Assembly: GCF_900177615.1 (NCBI RefSeq)
Contig: NZ_FXAP01000004.1
Coordinates: forward strand, 248,001 to 312,000
Direction of reading: 5' to 3'
Source of the DNA: Plantibacter flavus
GTDB lineage: Bacteria; Actinomycetota; Actinomycetes; Actinomycetales; Microbacteriaceae
DNA length: 64,000 nt
In this document: positions 24,873-33,479 of the stretch, piece after piece
How the letters are laid out: each line of letters opens with the position of its first letter
How positions within the stretch are numbered: the first letter of the stretch is position 1
Program-made: the position numbers and the translations under genes
The notes under the pieces: model-generated
Databases searched by the model: none
The model's input: only the letters and a program-made list of their open reading frames with translations
What the model was told of the DNA's origin: nothing

Positions 24873-24972
24873 GGTCCCTGAGCCCCGCCTTTCGACAGGC
24901 TCAGGGACCAGATCCACCCACCGGACCCCGATCCAGGAACTCCAATCCCGTTCCCTGAGCCTGTCGAAGGGC
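24873..24972. repeat. Dispersed repeats downstream of the GH2 gene
   Basis: Partial head-to-head copies at 24873-24909 (GGTCCCTGAGCCCCGCCTTT, then CGACAGGCTCAGGGACC) and a full copy at 24950-24972. The inverted halves can fold into a hairpin, a plausible terminator for the sugar operon and the convergent CPBP gene. Confidence 0.8.
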
Positions 24973-25025
24973 CCACGAGCACACCTCTCCCCTCCGAGCT
25001 GCCCCGCCCCGAACCCCTCGGGCCG

Positions 25026-25880
25026 TCAGCTCATCGCGGTGACGATCACCGTGGCGGCGGCCATGCCGTTGAACCACACGTGCGTCCAGATGCCGGGGCC
25101 GAGGCGCTTGGTGGTCGCCGCGTAGACACCGTTGACGACACCGAGCACGAGGATGCTGAGGCCCAGCGTCACCATCGTCACCGGGCTCCCCCACCCTTCG
25201 TAGAGGTGCACGGCGGCGAAGAGCAGCGCGCTGACGCCGACGGACACGACGGCCGCGGTCCGCCGACGAGAGGTGGAGGGCGTCGCAACCCCACCGCGCA
25301 TCGCTCCCGCGGACCGTCCGCGGAGGATCGTGTTCCGGAAGCCGCGCAGCAACAGGCCGCGGAAGAGGAGCTCTTCGCAGAAGGGCGCGACGATGGCGAC
25401 CGCGATCACCGAGTTGAGGACGACCCACCCGATCTCGGGTGCCGGTGGCGCCATGTTGGACTTCGGCGCTCCGCCCATGAGGGTGATGACGACGCCGTCG
25501 ATCATGCCGGCGACGAGACGGATGCCGATCGCCGAGCCCAGGCCGATGAAGACGTCGAACCAGCGGAACTGCAGGCCGAAGTCGGTGACCCAGGAGCCGG
25601 TGCCGAGCCGTTTGCAGACAACGCCCATCGCCACGAGGATGCCGCCGTAGAAGACGGTCCAAAGGATGAGGTCGGCGAGCTGCGTGTCCCCGAGGGTCGC
25701 CGGGAGCACGATGCGGAGCACGACCAGCAAGGCCAGGGTGATCACGAGGATCACGAGCGCGGTGCCTGCACCCCACCGGCTGCCGTCCGCCGGCCTGTAC
25801 GGCAATGCCGCGGCCGAGCGTCGATCCTCGGCGCGCTGCTGGCGCGGGGTCAGCGGCGAGTCGGTCCGTTCCTGGGTCAT
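25026..25880 (-). CDS. CPBP-family intramembrane glutamic endopeptidase
   Basis: A 284-residue protein with about seven membrane helices. The CPBP (Abi/Rce1) motifs are present in order: EELLFRG (motif 1, paired Glu and Arg), LFAAVHLYEGWG (motif 2 His) and THVWFNG (motif 3 His/Asn). Family members are membrane proteases or immunity-type proteins; the substrate is unknown. The ATG at 25880 overlaps the stop of the upstream small membrane protein (ATGA), indicating an operon. The first ~45 residues are polar and cytoplasmic. Confidence 0.88.
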   Translation of the reverse strand: MTQERTDSPLTPRQQRAEDRRSAAALPYRPADGSRWGAGTALVILVITLALLVVLRIVLPATLGDTQLADLILWTVFYGGILVAMGVVCKRLGTGSWVTDFGLQFRWFDVFIGLGSAIGIRLVAGMIDGVVITLMGGAPKSNMAPPAPEIGWVVLNSVIAVAIVAPFCEELLFRGLLLRGFRNTILRGRSAGAMRGGVATPSTSRRRTAAVVSVGVSALLFAAVHLYEGWGSPVTMVTLGLSILVLGVVNGVYAATTKRLGPGIWTHVWFNGMAAATVIVTAMS

Positions 25881-26299
25881 CGGACGGGGCGGGAGAAGTG
25901 CGCGCGGGCTGCCGGCAGGTACATCTCCACGACGGCGCCGATCGTGACGATCACGACGACGATCGCGAGGATGCTGCCGACGAAGATCGAGGCGATGGAG
26001 CCGAGCACGGACAGGACGCCGAAGATCGTGAGGACGACGCGCGCCCAGTTGCGGCCCTGGACCATGAACCACGCGAAGAGCACGTGGAGTGCGGCGCCGA
26101 TGATCGAGCCGATGCCGGAGGAGATGGTCATGACCTCGGTGGGCACAGGCAGCTTGAGGCTGGTGGCGGCGGCCTGTTCTGCGGGTGAGGTGGCCGTGAT
26201 GATGCCGGTGATGACGAGGAGGACGGCGACGACCACCCACAGCCAGAAGGAGACGGCGATGGGCGTCGGGACGGTCTTCTTGCCGATGGTCATGGTCAT
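25877..26299 (-). CDS. Small integral membrane protein of unknown function
   Basis: A 140-residue protein with four hydrophobic segments, starting with FWLWVVVAVLLVITGIITAT; the later ones include IGSIIGAALHVLFAWFMVQG and LTIFGVLSVLGSIASIFVGS. The N-terminus is MTMTIGKKTV. The start at 26299 is chosen because translation further upstream would run into the dispersed repeat at 26431; a second ATG two codons on (26293) is equally possible and the ribosome site is weak. It overlaps the CPBP protease gene by 4 nt. The fold resembles unnamed actinobacterial membrane proteins with an NWARVVLTIFGVL motif; function unknown. Confidence 0.7.
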   Translation of the reverse strand: MTMTIGKKTVPTPIAVSFWLWVVVAVLLVITGIITATSPAEQAAATSLKLPVPTEVMTISSGIGSIIGAALHVLFAWFMVQGRNWARVVLTIFGVLSVLGSIASIFVGSILAIVVVIVTIGAVVEMYLPAARAHFSRPVR

Positions 26300-26430
26300 G
26301 GTGCTCGTTTCGGTCGTGGAGGATCCGACGACCGGATCCAGGCTGCTCGAACTGTATTGCCCGTCATCTGTCCCCCGGAAGGGAGGTATGTCCCGGCCTA
26401 TCCGTTTTCCGCAAGAACCGTCGCCCTCCC

Positions 26431-26453
26431 GGTCCCTGAGCTTGTCGAAGGGC
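26431..26453. repeat. Dispersed repeat, single copy
   Basis: GGTCCCTGAGCTTGTCGAAG followed by GGC, located in the upstream region shared by the small membrane protein (minus) and the 59-residue acidic protein (plus). Confidence 0.85.
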
Positions 26454-26523
26454 CCGAAACCACCGCCCGAGCACCCTGTCAAGCCCGCTCACGCGCGCTC
26501 CCGTACCTCTTAACCTGTTCCCC

Positions 26524-26703
26524 ATGACGAACGACACGAACGACACCGACCAGAACAGCAGCGAGGGAACGCCGAAGCCGGGCGGCCTGGGCGAGAACCA
26601 GACCATCCCCAACAGCGAGGACGGCCTCGCGGTGGGTCACGACCCCGACGCCTCGAACTTCAACCAGGAGGAGGACCCCGACCACCCGAGCGACGACGCG
26701 TAG
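26524..26703 (+). CDS. Small acidic hydrophilic protein, 59 residues
   Basis: The frame reads MTNDTNDTDQNSSEGTPKPG, continues through GLGENQTIPNSEDGLAVGHD and ends DHPSDDA. It is rich in Asp, Asn and Glu, with no hydrophobic segment, and probably disordered. There is no Shine-Dalgarno before the ATG (CTGTTCCCC), so it may be leaderless, which is common in actinobacteria. A very strong hairpin follows 11 nt after the stop, supporting a real monocistronic transcript. The asparagine-proline-rich pattern resembles small conserved hypotheticals of Microbacteriaceae, but I cannot confirm that. Function unknown. Confidence 0.65.
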   Translation: MTNDTNDTDQNSSEGTPKPGGLGENQTIPNSEDGLAVGHDPDASNFNQEEDPDHPSDDA

Positions 26704-26714
26704 GGTTCGGGACG

Positions 26715-26756
26715 ACGAAACGGCGGCCGGTGCAGAAGCACCGGCCGCCGTTTCGT
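26715..26756. terminator. Bidirectional intrinsic terminator hairpin
   Basis: A perfect 19-bp stem (26715-26733 with 26738-26756) with an AGAA loop, flanked by short A/T-rich stem ends (ACGAAA and TTTCGT). It lies between the convergent 59-residue protein and the LAXTG protein and can terminate both. Confidence 0.9.
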
Positions 26757-26779
26757 GTGCGGCGTGAGCCGCGATGTGA

Positions 26780-27325
26780 CTAGGCCGCGAGCGAAGCGCG
26801 CTGGCGGCGAACCATGACGAGGACCGCGATGAGCGCTGCGCCGAGGGCGACTGCGCCGGCTGCACCCCAGACGACGAACGCCGGAGCGCCGAAGCCGGTG
26901 TCAGCGAGGTCGTTGTCGTTGTCGCCCGAGCCGCCCGCGCCAGCTGCCGTCACCGTGAGGGTGGCGCTGCCGGGCGTGCCCGAGGTGAGGCCGACTGCCG
27001 CAACGGTGTAGGTGCCGCTGGCGTTGCTCGGAAGCGTCACGTTGAGGTTGACTGCACCGGTGCCCGATGCCGTCTTCTCGAGGGACTTCGTCTCGACCGC
27101 GGCGAGGGTGGCGCCGGAGGCGTTCTCACCGGTCAGCGTGAACGAGACCGTCTCGCCGGGCTGGAAGGATCCACCGGTGAAGGCGACCGTGCTGGTGCCG
27201 CCCGGCGTGACCGTGCCACTGACCGTGACGGATCCGTCGGGAGCGTAGAAGGCGTTGGCTGCGACAGGCGCGATGAACAGGCCCGCGAGGACCAGCGCGA
27301 AGATCGCGGTGATTTTCTTGATCAT
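26780..27325 (-). CDS. LAXTG-anchored small surface protein
   Basis: A 181-residue protein. ATG at 27325 lies behind AAGGGGAC. A signal peptide (IKKITAIFALVLAGLFIAPV) ends AANA/FYAP. One Ig-like/TIG-like module follows (GGSFQPGETVSFTLTGENAS), then a Gly/Asp linker, LADTG, a membrane helix and RRQRASLAA. The LAXTG motif is the type recognised by class E sortases, which are common in high-GC Gram-positives; anchoring by such an enzyme is inferred. The Ig module resembles the repeats of the giant adhesin in wording (FxPGETVSF). Monocistronic, with a shared terminator downstream. Confidence 0.85.
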   Translation of the reverse strand: MIKKITAIFALVLAGLFIAPVAANAFYAPDGSVTVSGTVTPGGTSTVAFTGGSFQPGETVSFTLTGENASGATLAAVETKSLEKTASGTGAVNLNVTLPSNASGTYTVAAVGLTSGTPGSATLTVTAAGAGGSGDNDNDLADTGFGAPAFVVWGAAGAVALGAALIAVLVMVRRQRASLAA

Positions 27326-27467
27326 GAGTGTCCCCTTGAAGGCTCTGCAGGTGTGCTGGTGCAATGACAGTGCTGTAGCCGACCGCCTTGACGATGTCGT
27401 CGAGCGGCGGAAGTAGAGCGTGCCTCCCCGACACCCCCCGAAAACGGGTCAAGAGCGACAACAGTCC

Positions 27468-29384
27468 TTACTGTAGAGCAAATTCACAGTTAATGGACGC
27501 TTGTTGTGTTTCAGAGAGATGAACTTTCGGCGTGGCCACGACTTCCGGGGCTCCTGACGCTTCATACGCCGTCACACCGAGGTCGACGGTCGTGCTCTCG
27601 CCGGGCGCGAGTTCGATCGCAAACTGGGTGATCGGAAACTCTCCGTCGGTCGCCAGTTGGGAAGGGAGCACCGCTCCATCGCGCTCGACACCGCCCGGCA
27701 TGGACCCGGGAGGCGCATAGACGATCACCCGGAACCGGAAGCTGCCCTTGGGCACGCCGTACTGGCCCTGGCCCGTGATGTAGTCGTTGAGCGTCGTCGC
27801 CGCGTCAGCAGGTGCGGTGTTCGTCAGGGTCAATCGCAGGCCGAGGAGTTTCCCGTCGGAGTCGCATTGCGCCGACCCGACGGCCGTCTGCACGTCGAGG
27901 TAGTAGCCCATCTTGCTGCCGGTGGCGTCGTTGATGTACACGCCGAACGCGTTGGGCGCCTGGGCCGCGGTCGGCAGCAGGTCCGTCAGCGTCGTCCCGT
28001 CCAGCAGCGTCTGTTCGGATGCATTCGCATTCCAGATCAGTACGCGTCGCTCCGAGCCTGCCTGCGCGAGCGCTCCGATCAGCTTGGTCGGGTCGAAGGT
28101 GCCGGAGGCGATCCGTTCGAAGACCGCTCCGGAGGCCGCGGCGAAGAATGCGTCCTGATCGGGGCCGACCGGGTACCGCACATAGACCTCGTTGAGCAGC
28201 AGAGCGGCTGCGTTCGCCGAGGTCAGCTCGTCGCCGGTGGCGAGGGCGATCGGGCCGGTCGCGTCGAGCAGGTAGCCGAGGGCGACCGGGTCGATGCTGA
28301 GCACGCCGTCGACCCTGGTTCCGAACCGTTCGAGCCACATCTCGGAGGCCAGCTGGGCTGACTCCTGGAACCGGGGCGTCAGCGTGACGTTCTGCAACCA
28401 TCGACCGGTGATGTTCCCATAGATGCCGGCGGTGTCGCTCGCAAGCGGCAACACGGGCTCCGGGAACCGCGGGAAGTCGGCGGTGGACGCCTGCTGGAGC
28501 AACGTGATGCGTCCTCCATCGGTTCCGATGAGCGCGAGCGCGCCGGGGTTCCCGCCACTCGCGCGCGGCTCGGCCGGGTTCTGGAACATCACGAGGTAGG
28601 TGCGCGGCCCGTCGGCGCCGAGCATGGCCGGCATCAGGTCGATCGCCCGCCTCGCCGCGTCCACGGTGTCGGCGGTCTCGGTGAGAACGGGGCGCAGCTG
28701 GTCGACCGCGCCGCGGACCTGACTGATGAGCGGGCCCTCGTCGATCGTCCGCACGCGTTCGGCGGCATCTTCCAGGGCGTCGTCGGCCTTGCGCACGTCC
28801 GCCTGCGCATCGACGATCGGCTCCACCGGCACCGCGCCATCGACCGGCTTGAACAGTTCCGGGCGGAGGGAACCCGCGAGGTTCACCAATGGTGTGATGG
28901 CGCCAACCGCGACGTCTTCGGTCGCGCCGGCCAGCTCGCGGACGGCGGTGAGGTTCGGTCCGACCCACGGGACGATCTCGGCGGCTCGCCAGATCGGATC
29001 ACTCGTGAGGCCGGCGGCCGATCGCGCATGCGCAGCCAGCTCGCGTGCGGTCTTGCCGGCCGCGCCCGGATCGTCGGCGACGACCTGCTCGCGAACCGTC
29101 TGCGCCAGCGGAACAGCCGCTTCGAGCTCACCCTTGGCGAGGAATGCGCGCACGCCGATCCAGGCCACAGCCGCGACAACGACGAGGACGAGACCACCGA
29201 CGATGAGCAGCGTCCTGCGACGGCGCACCTTCAGCCGCTCGTCACGCGCACCCTCCCGGCGACGGGCGCGCGAACTGGCGCTCGACCTGCGGCGAGAACC
29301 GTCAGTGCGGCTCGACCCCTCGGACCGTCGGGCGGCGGGGCGATCGCCGGAAGATGAACGACGGTCGTCGGATGGGGACGGCAT
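27468..29384 (-). CDS. DUF4012-domain membrane-anchored protein, polysaccharide locus
   Basis: A 638-residue protein with a strongly basic, Ser/Arg-rich cytoplasmic tail of ~57 residues, one membrane helix (RTLLIVGGLVLVVVAAVAWI) and a large extracytoplasmic domain. The DUF4012 signature is clear: YLVMFQNPAEPRASGGNPGA, then LSIDPVALGYLLDATGPI. DUF4012 proteins regularly sit beside capsule and exopolysaccharide genes in actinobacteria; their role is not established. It lies 5 nt downstream of the CPBP gene and is divergent from the tyrosine kinase. Nothing else in the sequence points to an enzymatic activity. Confidence 0.88.
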   Translation of the reverse strand: MPSPSDDRRSSSGDRPAARRSEGSSRTDGSRRRSSASSRARRREGARDERLKVRRRRTLLIVGGLVLVVVAAVAWIGVRAFLAKGELEAAVPLAQTVREQVVADDPGAAGKTARELAAHARSAAGLTSDPIWRAAEIVPWVGPNLTAVRELAGATEDVAVGAITPLVNLAGSLRPELFKPVDGAVPVEPIVDAQADVRKADDALEDAAERVRTIDEGPLISQVRGAVDQLRPVLTETADTVDAARRAIDLMPAMLGADGPRTYLVMFQNPAEPRASGGNPGALALIGTDGGRITLLQQASTADFPRFPEPVLPLASDTAGIYGNITGRWLQNVTLTPRFQESAQLASEMWLERFGTRVDGVLSIDPVALGYLLDATGPIALATGDELTSANAAALLLNEVYVRYPVGPDQDAFFAAASGAVFERIASGTFDPTKLIGALAQAGSERRVLIWNANASEQTLLDGTTLTDLLPTAAQAPNAFGVYINDATGSKMGYYLDVQTAVGSAQCDSDGKLLGLRLTLTNTAPADAATTLNDYITGQGQYGVPKGSFRFRVIVYAPPGSMPGGVERDGAVLPSQLATDGEFPITQFAIELAPGESTTVDLGVTAYEASGAPEVVATPKVHLSETQQASINCEFALQ

Positions 29385-29389
29385 GGGCG

Positions 29390-30142
29390 CTATTCAATCA
29401 CGACGCCTGTTCCACCGGACACGGCGGTCACACCGAGCACGAGGAGCGAGGCGTTGAAGACGATGTGCGTCACGATGGCCGGACCGAGGCGCCCGGTGAG
29501 GACTGCGGCGGTGCCGGTTCCGAGGCCGACGAGGAACGTCCCGACACCGGTGACGAGTGCTTCCGACGGCCCGCTGGCGACCACGAGGTGCAGCGAAGCG
29601 AACAGCGCTGCCGAGATCACGACGGCGATCCACGCGACCCGGCCGGGCAGACTCCCGCGCACCGATCGCAGCACGAGCCCCCGGAAGAACAGCTCCTCGA
29701 CGACGGGCGCGATCACCGTCGCTGCGAGCACTGCGACGATGAACGACATCACGATGAGCGCGCTCCCGGTCGGCGCTCCGCCGCCGGCCGTCGACGGCAG
29801 TGAGCCGTAGACGACCACCTCGAGGACACTGACGAGGATGCGGAGGATCAGCCCCGCGGCCAGCCCCCAGAGGAGGTCGATCGGTCGGAGAGCGAGGCCG
29901 AGCACCGGTGCACTTCCCCGAGGAGCCGAAATAGCGAACCGGGCGAGCAGAACCGCGCCGAGGAGTGGGACCCACACCAGCACGTAGCCACCGAGCGCGT
30001 CGAACGGCTGCGGGATCTGCACCCCGGCCCGCATGGTCGCGGCCAGGAGCGCTGCGACAGCGAGCCCGATGAGGGCGATGGTCAGCCGCGTCCTGGCGTG
30101 TCGCGTGTCCGTACTCGAAGGGGTTCCTGGGTCGTCCGTCAC
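29390..30142 (-). CDS. CPBP-family intramembrane protease (second copy)
   Basis: About 250 residues with roughly seven helices. CPBP motifs are VVEELFFRGL (motif 1), LFASLHLVV (motif 2) and THIVFNAS (motif 3). The start is uncertain: GTG 30142 gives a compact protein beginning VTDDPGTPSS, while an open frame runs to GTG 30223; neither has a convincing ribosome site. It is followed after 5 nt by the DUF4012 gene, so the two are co-transcribed. CPBP genes recur near envelope loci, but the substrate is unknown. It is distinct from the copy at 25026. Confidence 0.82.
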   Translation of the reverse strand: MTDDPGTPSSTDTRHARTRLTIALIGLAVAALLAATMRAGVQIPQPFDALGGYVLVWVPLLGAVLLARFAISAPRGSAPVLGLALRPIDLLWGLAAGLILRILVSVLEVVVYGSLPSTAGGGAPTGSALIVMSFIVAVLAATVIAPVVEELFFRGLVLRSVRGSLPGRVAWIAVVISAALFASLHLVVASGPSEALVTGVGTFLVGLGTGTAAVLTGRLGPAIVTHIVFNASLLVLGVTAVSGGTGVVIE

Positions 30143-30293
30143 GGTCGCAAAGCTACGCCACGCGTCGACTCGCTCGATCACGACGCTCGGGAACAGCTGA
30201 CGGTTTGTGGCACCATGGCTCACAACCCCCTCTTCGGGGCCGCCTCCAACCGAGGTGCCATGCTCTCCCCTCTGACTGATCGGACGCCACCGC

Positions 30294-31676
30294 GTGGAGC
30301 TTCGTGACTATCTCCGTGTCCTTCGCAAGTACTGGGTGCTGATCGTGGCGCTCGCGCTCGTCGGGATCGGTGTGGCTGCGACCTATTCGATCGTCAAGAC
30401 GCCGGAATACAGCTCGTCGGCCAAGGTGTTCGTCTCGACGCAGTCCAGCGACAACGTGCAGGAACTCGCCCAAGGCAACACGTTTACTCAGCAGCGGGTG
30501 AAAACCTACGCCGACCTCGTCAGCACTCCGATCGTGTTGCTCCCGGTCATCGGCACACTACAGCTCAACATCACGGCCGGGCAGCTCGCCGAGCAGGTGA
30601 CCGCGTCAGCGCCGCTTGACACCACCCTCATCGAGATCACCGCGATGAGCCCCGATCCGGTCCTTGCAGCCGAGATCGCGAACACCACCGCCGAAAGTCT
30701 CACTAATGCAGTGTCCAAGATCGAAACGCCGGAGGATGGCGCTTCCAGTCCGGTCAAGCTCACCCTGGTGCAGCAGGCCGACGTGCCGAACGCTCCGGTG
30801 AGCCCGAACGTCCCGCTCAACATCGCCCTCGGCCTCCTTATCGGTCTCGCTCTCGGGGTCGGTTTCGCCGTGTTGAAGGAGACGCTGGACACCCGCATCC
30901 GCAACGAGCGCGACGTCGAAGGTGTCACCGACATCCCGCTCATGGGCGGCATCGCCTTCGATCCGAAGGCCCGGCAGCGACCACTCATCGTGCAGGCCGA
31001 CCCGAAGAGCCCGCGCGCCGAGTCGTTCCGCAGCCTCCGGACGAATTTGCAGTTCCTCGACGTGACCGACCAGCCTCGCAGCTACGTCATCACGTCCTCG
31101 ATCCAGAGCGAGGGCAAGAGCACGACGGCGGCGAATCTGGCAATCGCGCTCGCCGACGCCGGCCACAGGGTCGTACTCATCGACGCAGACCTGCGGCGCC
31201 CCAAGCTTGCGAATTACTTCGACATCGAGGGCGCGGTCGGGCTCAGCGATGTCTTGATCCGGCGCGCTTCCCTCGATGACACCATCCAGCCCTGGGGGCG
31301 CGGGCTCTTGCAGATCCTGCCTGCCGGTGCCGTTCCACCGAACCCCAGCGAGCTCCTCGGCTCCGTGACGATGCAGAAGCTGATCCGCGGCCTCGAGCAG
31401 CAGTTCGACTACGTCCTCATCGACGCACCGCCGCTCCTGCCAGTCACCGACGGTGCGCTCCTCGCCCGTCACACCGGCGGCGCGTTGGTCGTCGTGGCAG
31501 CGGGTCGCACGCACAAGAACCAGCTCAAGGGCGCGATCGAGTCGCTCGCTCATGTGAACGCCTCCATCGCGGGGCTCGTCATGACGATGGTTCCAACCAA
31601 GGGGCCCGACGCCTACGGGTATGCGCGCTACGGCTACGGAGCCGGGTACGGCTACGCCGAGGATGTGAAGAAGTGA
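30294..31676 (+). CDS. Polysaccharide co-polymerase / bacterial tyrosine kinase (Wzc/CpsCD-like fusion)
   Basis: A 460-residue protein starting at GTG. The Wzz domain has helices at ~14-33 (YWVLIVALALVGIGVAATYS) and ~174-194 and an extracytoplasmic loop between. The fused BY-kinase domain has Walker A SIQSEGKSTTAAN (269-281), Walker A' VVLIDADLRRP (293-303) and Walker B YVLIDAPPL. A C-terminal Tyr cluster (DAYGYARYGYGAGYGYAED) is the autophosphorylation tail. It controls chain length and export of the polymer made by the downstream genes. It overlaps the phosphatase gene by 4 nt (GTGA), the classical kinase-phosphatase pair. Confidence 0.93.
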   Translation: MELRDYLRVLRKYWVLIVALALVGIGVAATYSIVKTPEYSSSAKVFVSTQSSDNVQELAQGNTFTQQRVKTYADLVSTPIVLLPVIGTLQLNITAGQLAEQVTASAPLDTTLIEITAMSPDPVLAAEIANTTAESLTNAVSKIETPEDGASSPVKLTLVQQADVPNAPVSPNVPLNIALGLLIGLALGVGFAVLKETLDTRIRNERDVEGVTDIPLMGGIAFDPKARQRPLIVQADPKSPRAESFRSLRTNLQFLDVTDQPRSYVITSSIQSEGKSTTAANLAIALADAGHRVVLIDADLRRPKLANYFDIEGAVGLSDVLIRRASLDDTIQPWGRGLLQILPAGAVPPNPSELLGSVTMQKLIRGLEQQFDYVLIDAPPLLPVTDGALLARHTGGALVVVAAGRTHKNQLKGAIESLAHVNASIAGLVMTMVPTKGPDAYGYARYGYGAGYGYAEDVKK

Positions 31677-32272
31677 CGGGTTCCTCTGGAACCCATGAGC
31701 GGCCGTTCTCGGTCCTCTTCGTCTGCACGGGGAACATCTGCCGCTCAGCGCTCGGTGCGCAGATCCTCACGGCGAGGCTCGCCGCAGCCGGGGTGACCGC
31801 TGGCAGCAGGCCGATCGCTGTGTCGAGCGCGGGTACGGGAGTCGGCCAGGGCCTCGAGATGCCCCACGAGGTGGTCGAACAGTCGCGCCGGTTCGGTGGC
31901 TCACCGGAGGGCCACGTCCCCACACCGCTCGACCGCGACCTCGTGGCCGATGCCGACTTGATCCTGACGGCGACCCGCGAGCACCGCAGCGTCGTGGCAC
32001 GGCTCCTCCCCCGAGCCTCCCGCGTCTCGTTCACCGTGCCGCAGTTCGCGAGGCTCGTTGCAGAGGCCCCGGTCGTCTCCGATCCGTGGGCACTCGTCAA
32101 CGAGGTGGCCGCGCAGCGAGGAGCCGTTCCCCCACCGGAGGACCCGGACGATGACGACATCGAAGACCCGTACCGCCGGAGCGCGTCCACCTACGCGCGG
32201 GTCGGCGACCAGATCCACGGCCACGTGGCCGTCATCGCGGATCGACTCGCTCAGGCAGGCGACCGAGCGTGA
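31673..32272 (+). CDS. Low-molecular-weight protein-tyrosine phosphatase
   Basis: A 199-residue cytoplasmic enzyme. The active-site loop is CTGNICRS (nucleophile Cys18, Arg24) and the general-acid Asp is probably D165 in EDPYRR, which matches the family's late DPY motif. Slightly long for the family because of the acidic insert near 156-164. It dephosphorylates the tyrosine kinase encoded just upstream, cycling it for polymer assembly (known for Wzb/Wzc pairs; inferred here). GTG start overlaps the kinase stop; its own stop overlaps the next GTG. Confidence 0.92.
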   Translation: MTGSSGTHERPFSVLFVCTGNICRSALGAQILTARLAAAGVTAGSRPIAVSSAGTGVGQGLEMPHEVVEQSRRFGGSPEGHVPTPLDRDLVADADLILTATREHRSVVARLLPRASRVSFTVPQFARLVAEAPVVSDPWALVNEVAAQRGAVPPPEDPDDDDIEDPYRRSASTYARVGDQIHGHVAVIADRLAQAGDRA

Positions 32273-33276
32273 CGCCCAAGCAGAGCAGGTCCACGTATCG
32301 CGCGGGCGATCGCAAGGAGACCTTCTGGGATCGGCTCGGCTCCAAACGTCGGACGCTGGCGATCATCGGGCTAGCGCTGTTCCTCATCGCTGATGTCGTC
32401 CTCGTCGGGCTCGCGCTCACGGCCAACGGCCGTAGCACCGATGAGCCCACGCAGCGCCCGATTCCGACGTTCGGTGGGACGCCGTCGGCCACTGCCTCGC
32501 CGGAGGTCACTGAGGAGCCCGTTGCCACTCAGTCGACCGAGCGGTTCATGGCTGCGGGGAACGCCACGGTCCTCTGGCGTGCGACACAGGGCACCTGCGA
32601 GGCTCCCGCCGTCGTCGAGCGCAGCGAGGACGCTGGTGTCACCTGGGCGGTGATCCCGACCGCCCAGGCGTTCGACCTCCGCGTCGTCTACGCCCTGACG
32701 GCGACGAGCGAGGACGAGGTGCAGCTCGTCGGATCAGCCGGGGTGGACTGCGCGGTCAGCGGATTCTCGTCGACCGACGCCGGCGACACCTGGGACTCCT
32801 CGCCCGAGTTGCTCTCGACCGTCGCGTACCAGACGCCGGCTGCAGCCGATGGCTCGAGCGCTGTTGTGCTGGCTGGTCAAACGGTAGCCGCACCGTGTCC
32901 AGGGGTCGAGGCCATGGCGGCGGGGTCCGAGCGCACCGTAGCCGCCTGTTCAGCTGTGCTCGCAGAGTGGGACGCGACGACCGGATCATGGTCGGCGATC
33001 CCGTTCGCCGGTATCCACGCCCTCGATGTCCAGGCCGAGCAGATCGTGTTCGCCGCCCGAGGCGTTCCGGGGTGCGCGGGACTTGGCGTGCTTCGCGTGT
33101 CGGGCGCCACGCTCACCTCGGCATCCTCAGCTGAGAGCATCGGCTGCGTTTCCGACGCCGACCTCGCAGAGCCGGCGGCACTGGCCTCCAGCGACGGCGC
33201 GAGCTGGCTCTGGGTTGGCGACGCGCTGTTCACCACGAGCGATGGCGGGGCCACCTGGACAGCACTCTCATCCTGA
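32269..33276 (+). CDS. Membrane-anchored beta-propeller-like protein
   Basis: A 335-residue protein. A short cytoplasmic tail is followed by one helix (TLAIIGLALFLIADVVLVGL), a Pro/Thr/Ser linker and an extracytoplasmic domain. Repeats of the type SEDAGVTWAVIP, STDAGDTWDSSP and SDGGATWTAL are BNR/YCF48-like Asp-box motifs, indicating a beta-propeller. The six cysteines lie in the exported part. It is co-translated with the phosphatase (GTGA overlap) and is the last gene before a new leader region. Its function is not recognised; a role in polymer handling at the surface is only suggested by position. Confidence 0.7.
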   Translation: MTPKQSRSTYRAGDRKETFWDRLGSKRRTLAIIGLALFLIADVVLVGLALTANGRSTDEPTQRPIPTFGGTPSATASPEVTEEPVATQSTERFMAAGNATVLWRATQGTCEAPAVVERSEDAGVTWAVIPTAQAFDLRVVYALTATSEDEVQLVGSAGVDCAVSGFSSTDAGDTWDSSPELLSTVAYQTPAAADGSSAVVLAGQTVAAPCPGVEAMAAGSERTVAACSAVLAEWDATTGSWSAIPFAGIHALDVQAEQIVFAARGVPGCAGLGVLRVSGATLTSASSAESIGCVSDADLAEPAALASSDGASWLWVGDALFTTSDGGATWTALSS

Positions 33277-33300
33277 GCCATTCTTCAGACGCCGCTCGCA

Positions 33301-33316
33301 GTAGGGTTTTCCCTAC
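33301..33316. terminator. Short hairpin in the intergenic leader
   Basis: GTAGGG-TTTT-CCCTAC is a 6-bp stem with a T4 loop, 24 nt after the propeller-protein stop and followed by ATTTG. It could be a weak terminator, or part of the leader of the priming transferase gene. Confidence 0.4.
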
Positions 33317-33367
33317 ATTTGTCGCTCTCGTGGCCCAAACGGGTGACATCCACCAAAAGGAGGACAG

Positions 33368-33451
33368 ATGTTGCGCATCTCGACCGCTAGTCTCAACAAC
33401 ATCGATACAGCCGCGTATCGAAACCGTGATTCTGCCCATCGTCATCAGTAG
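33368..33451 (+). CDS. 27-residue leader ORF before the priming glycosyltransferase
   Basis: The strongest Shine-Dalgarno in this region (AAAAGGAGG, 4 nt spacing) serves ATG 33368: MLRISTASLNNIDTAAYRNR, ending DSAHRHQ with tandem stops TAG TAA. The transferase ATG lies 29 nt downstream with its own GGAG. The peptide has no hydrophobic stretch. It could be a regulatory leader peptide or a small protein; there is no homology evidence. Confidence 0.5.
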   Translation: MLRISTASLNNIDTAAYRNRDSAHRHQ

Positions 33452-33479
33452 TAACTACGTGTTCCACCACGGAGACCGC

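Noticed and set aside
30215-30307. 30-codon ORF (MAHNPLFGAASNRG...) overlapping the tyrosine kinase start
   Set aside because: No ribosome site, and the overlap with the kinase GTG start is 14 nt with no coding signal. Kept only as a note because other leader ORFs occur in the window.
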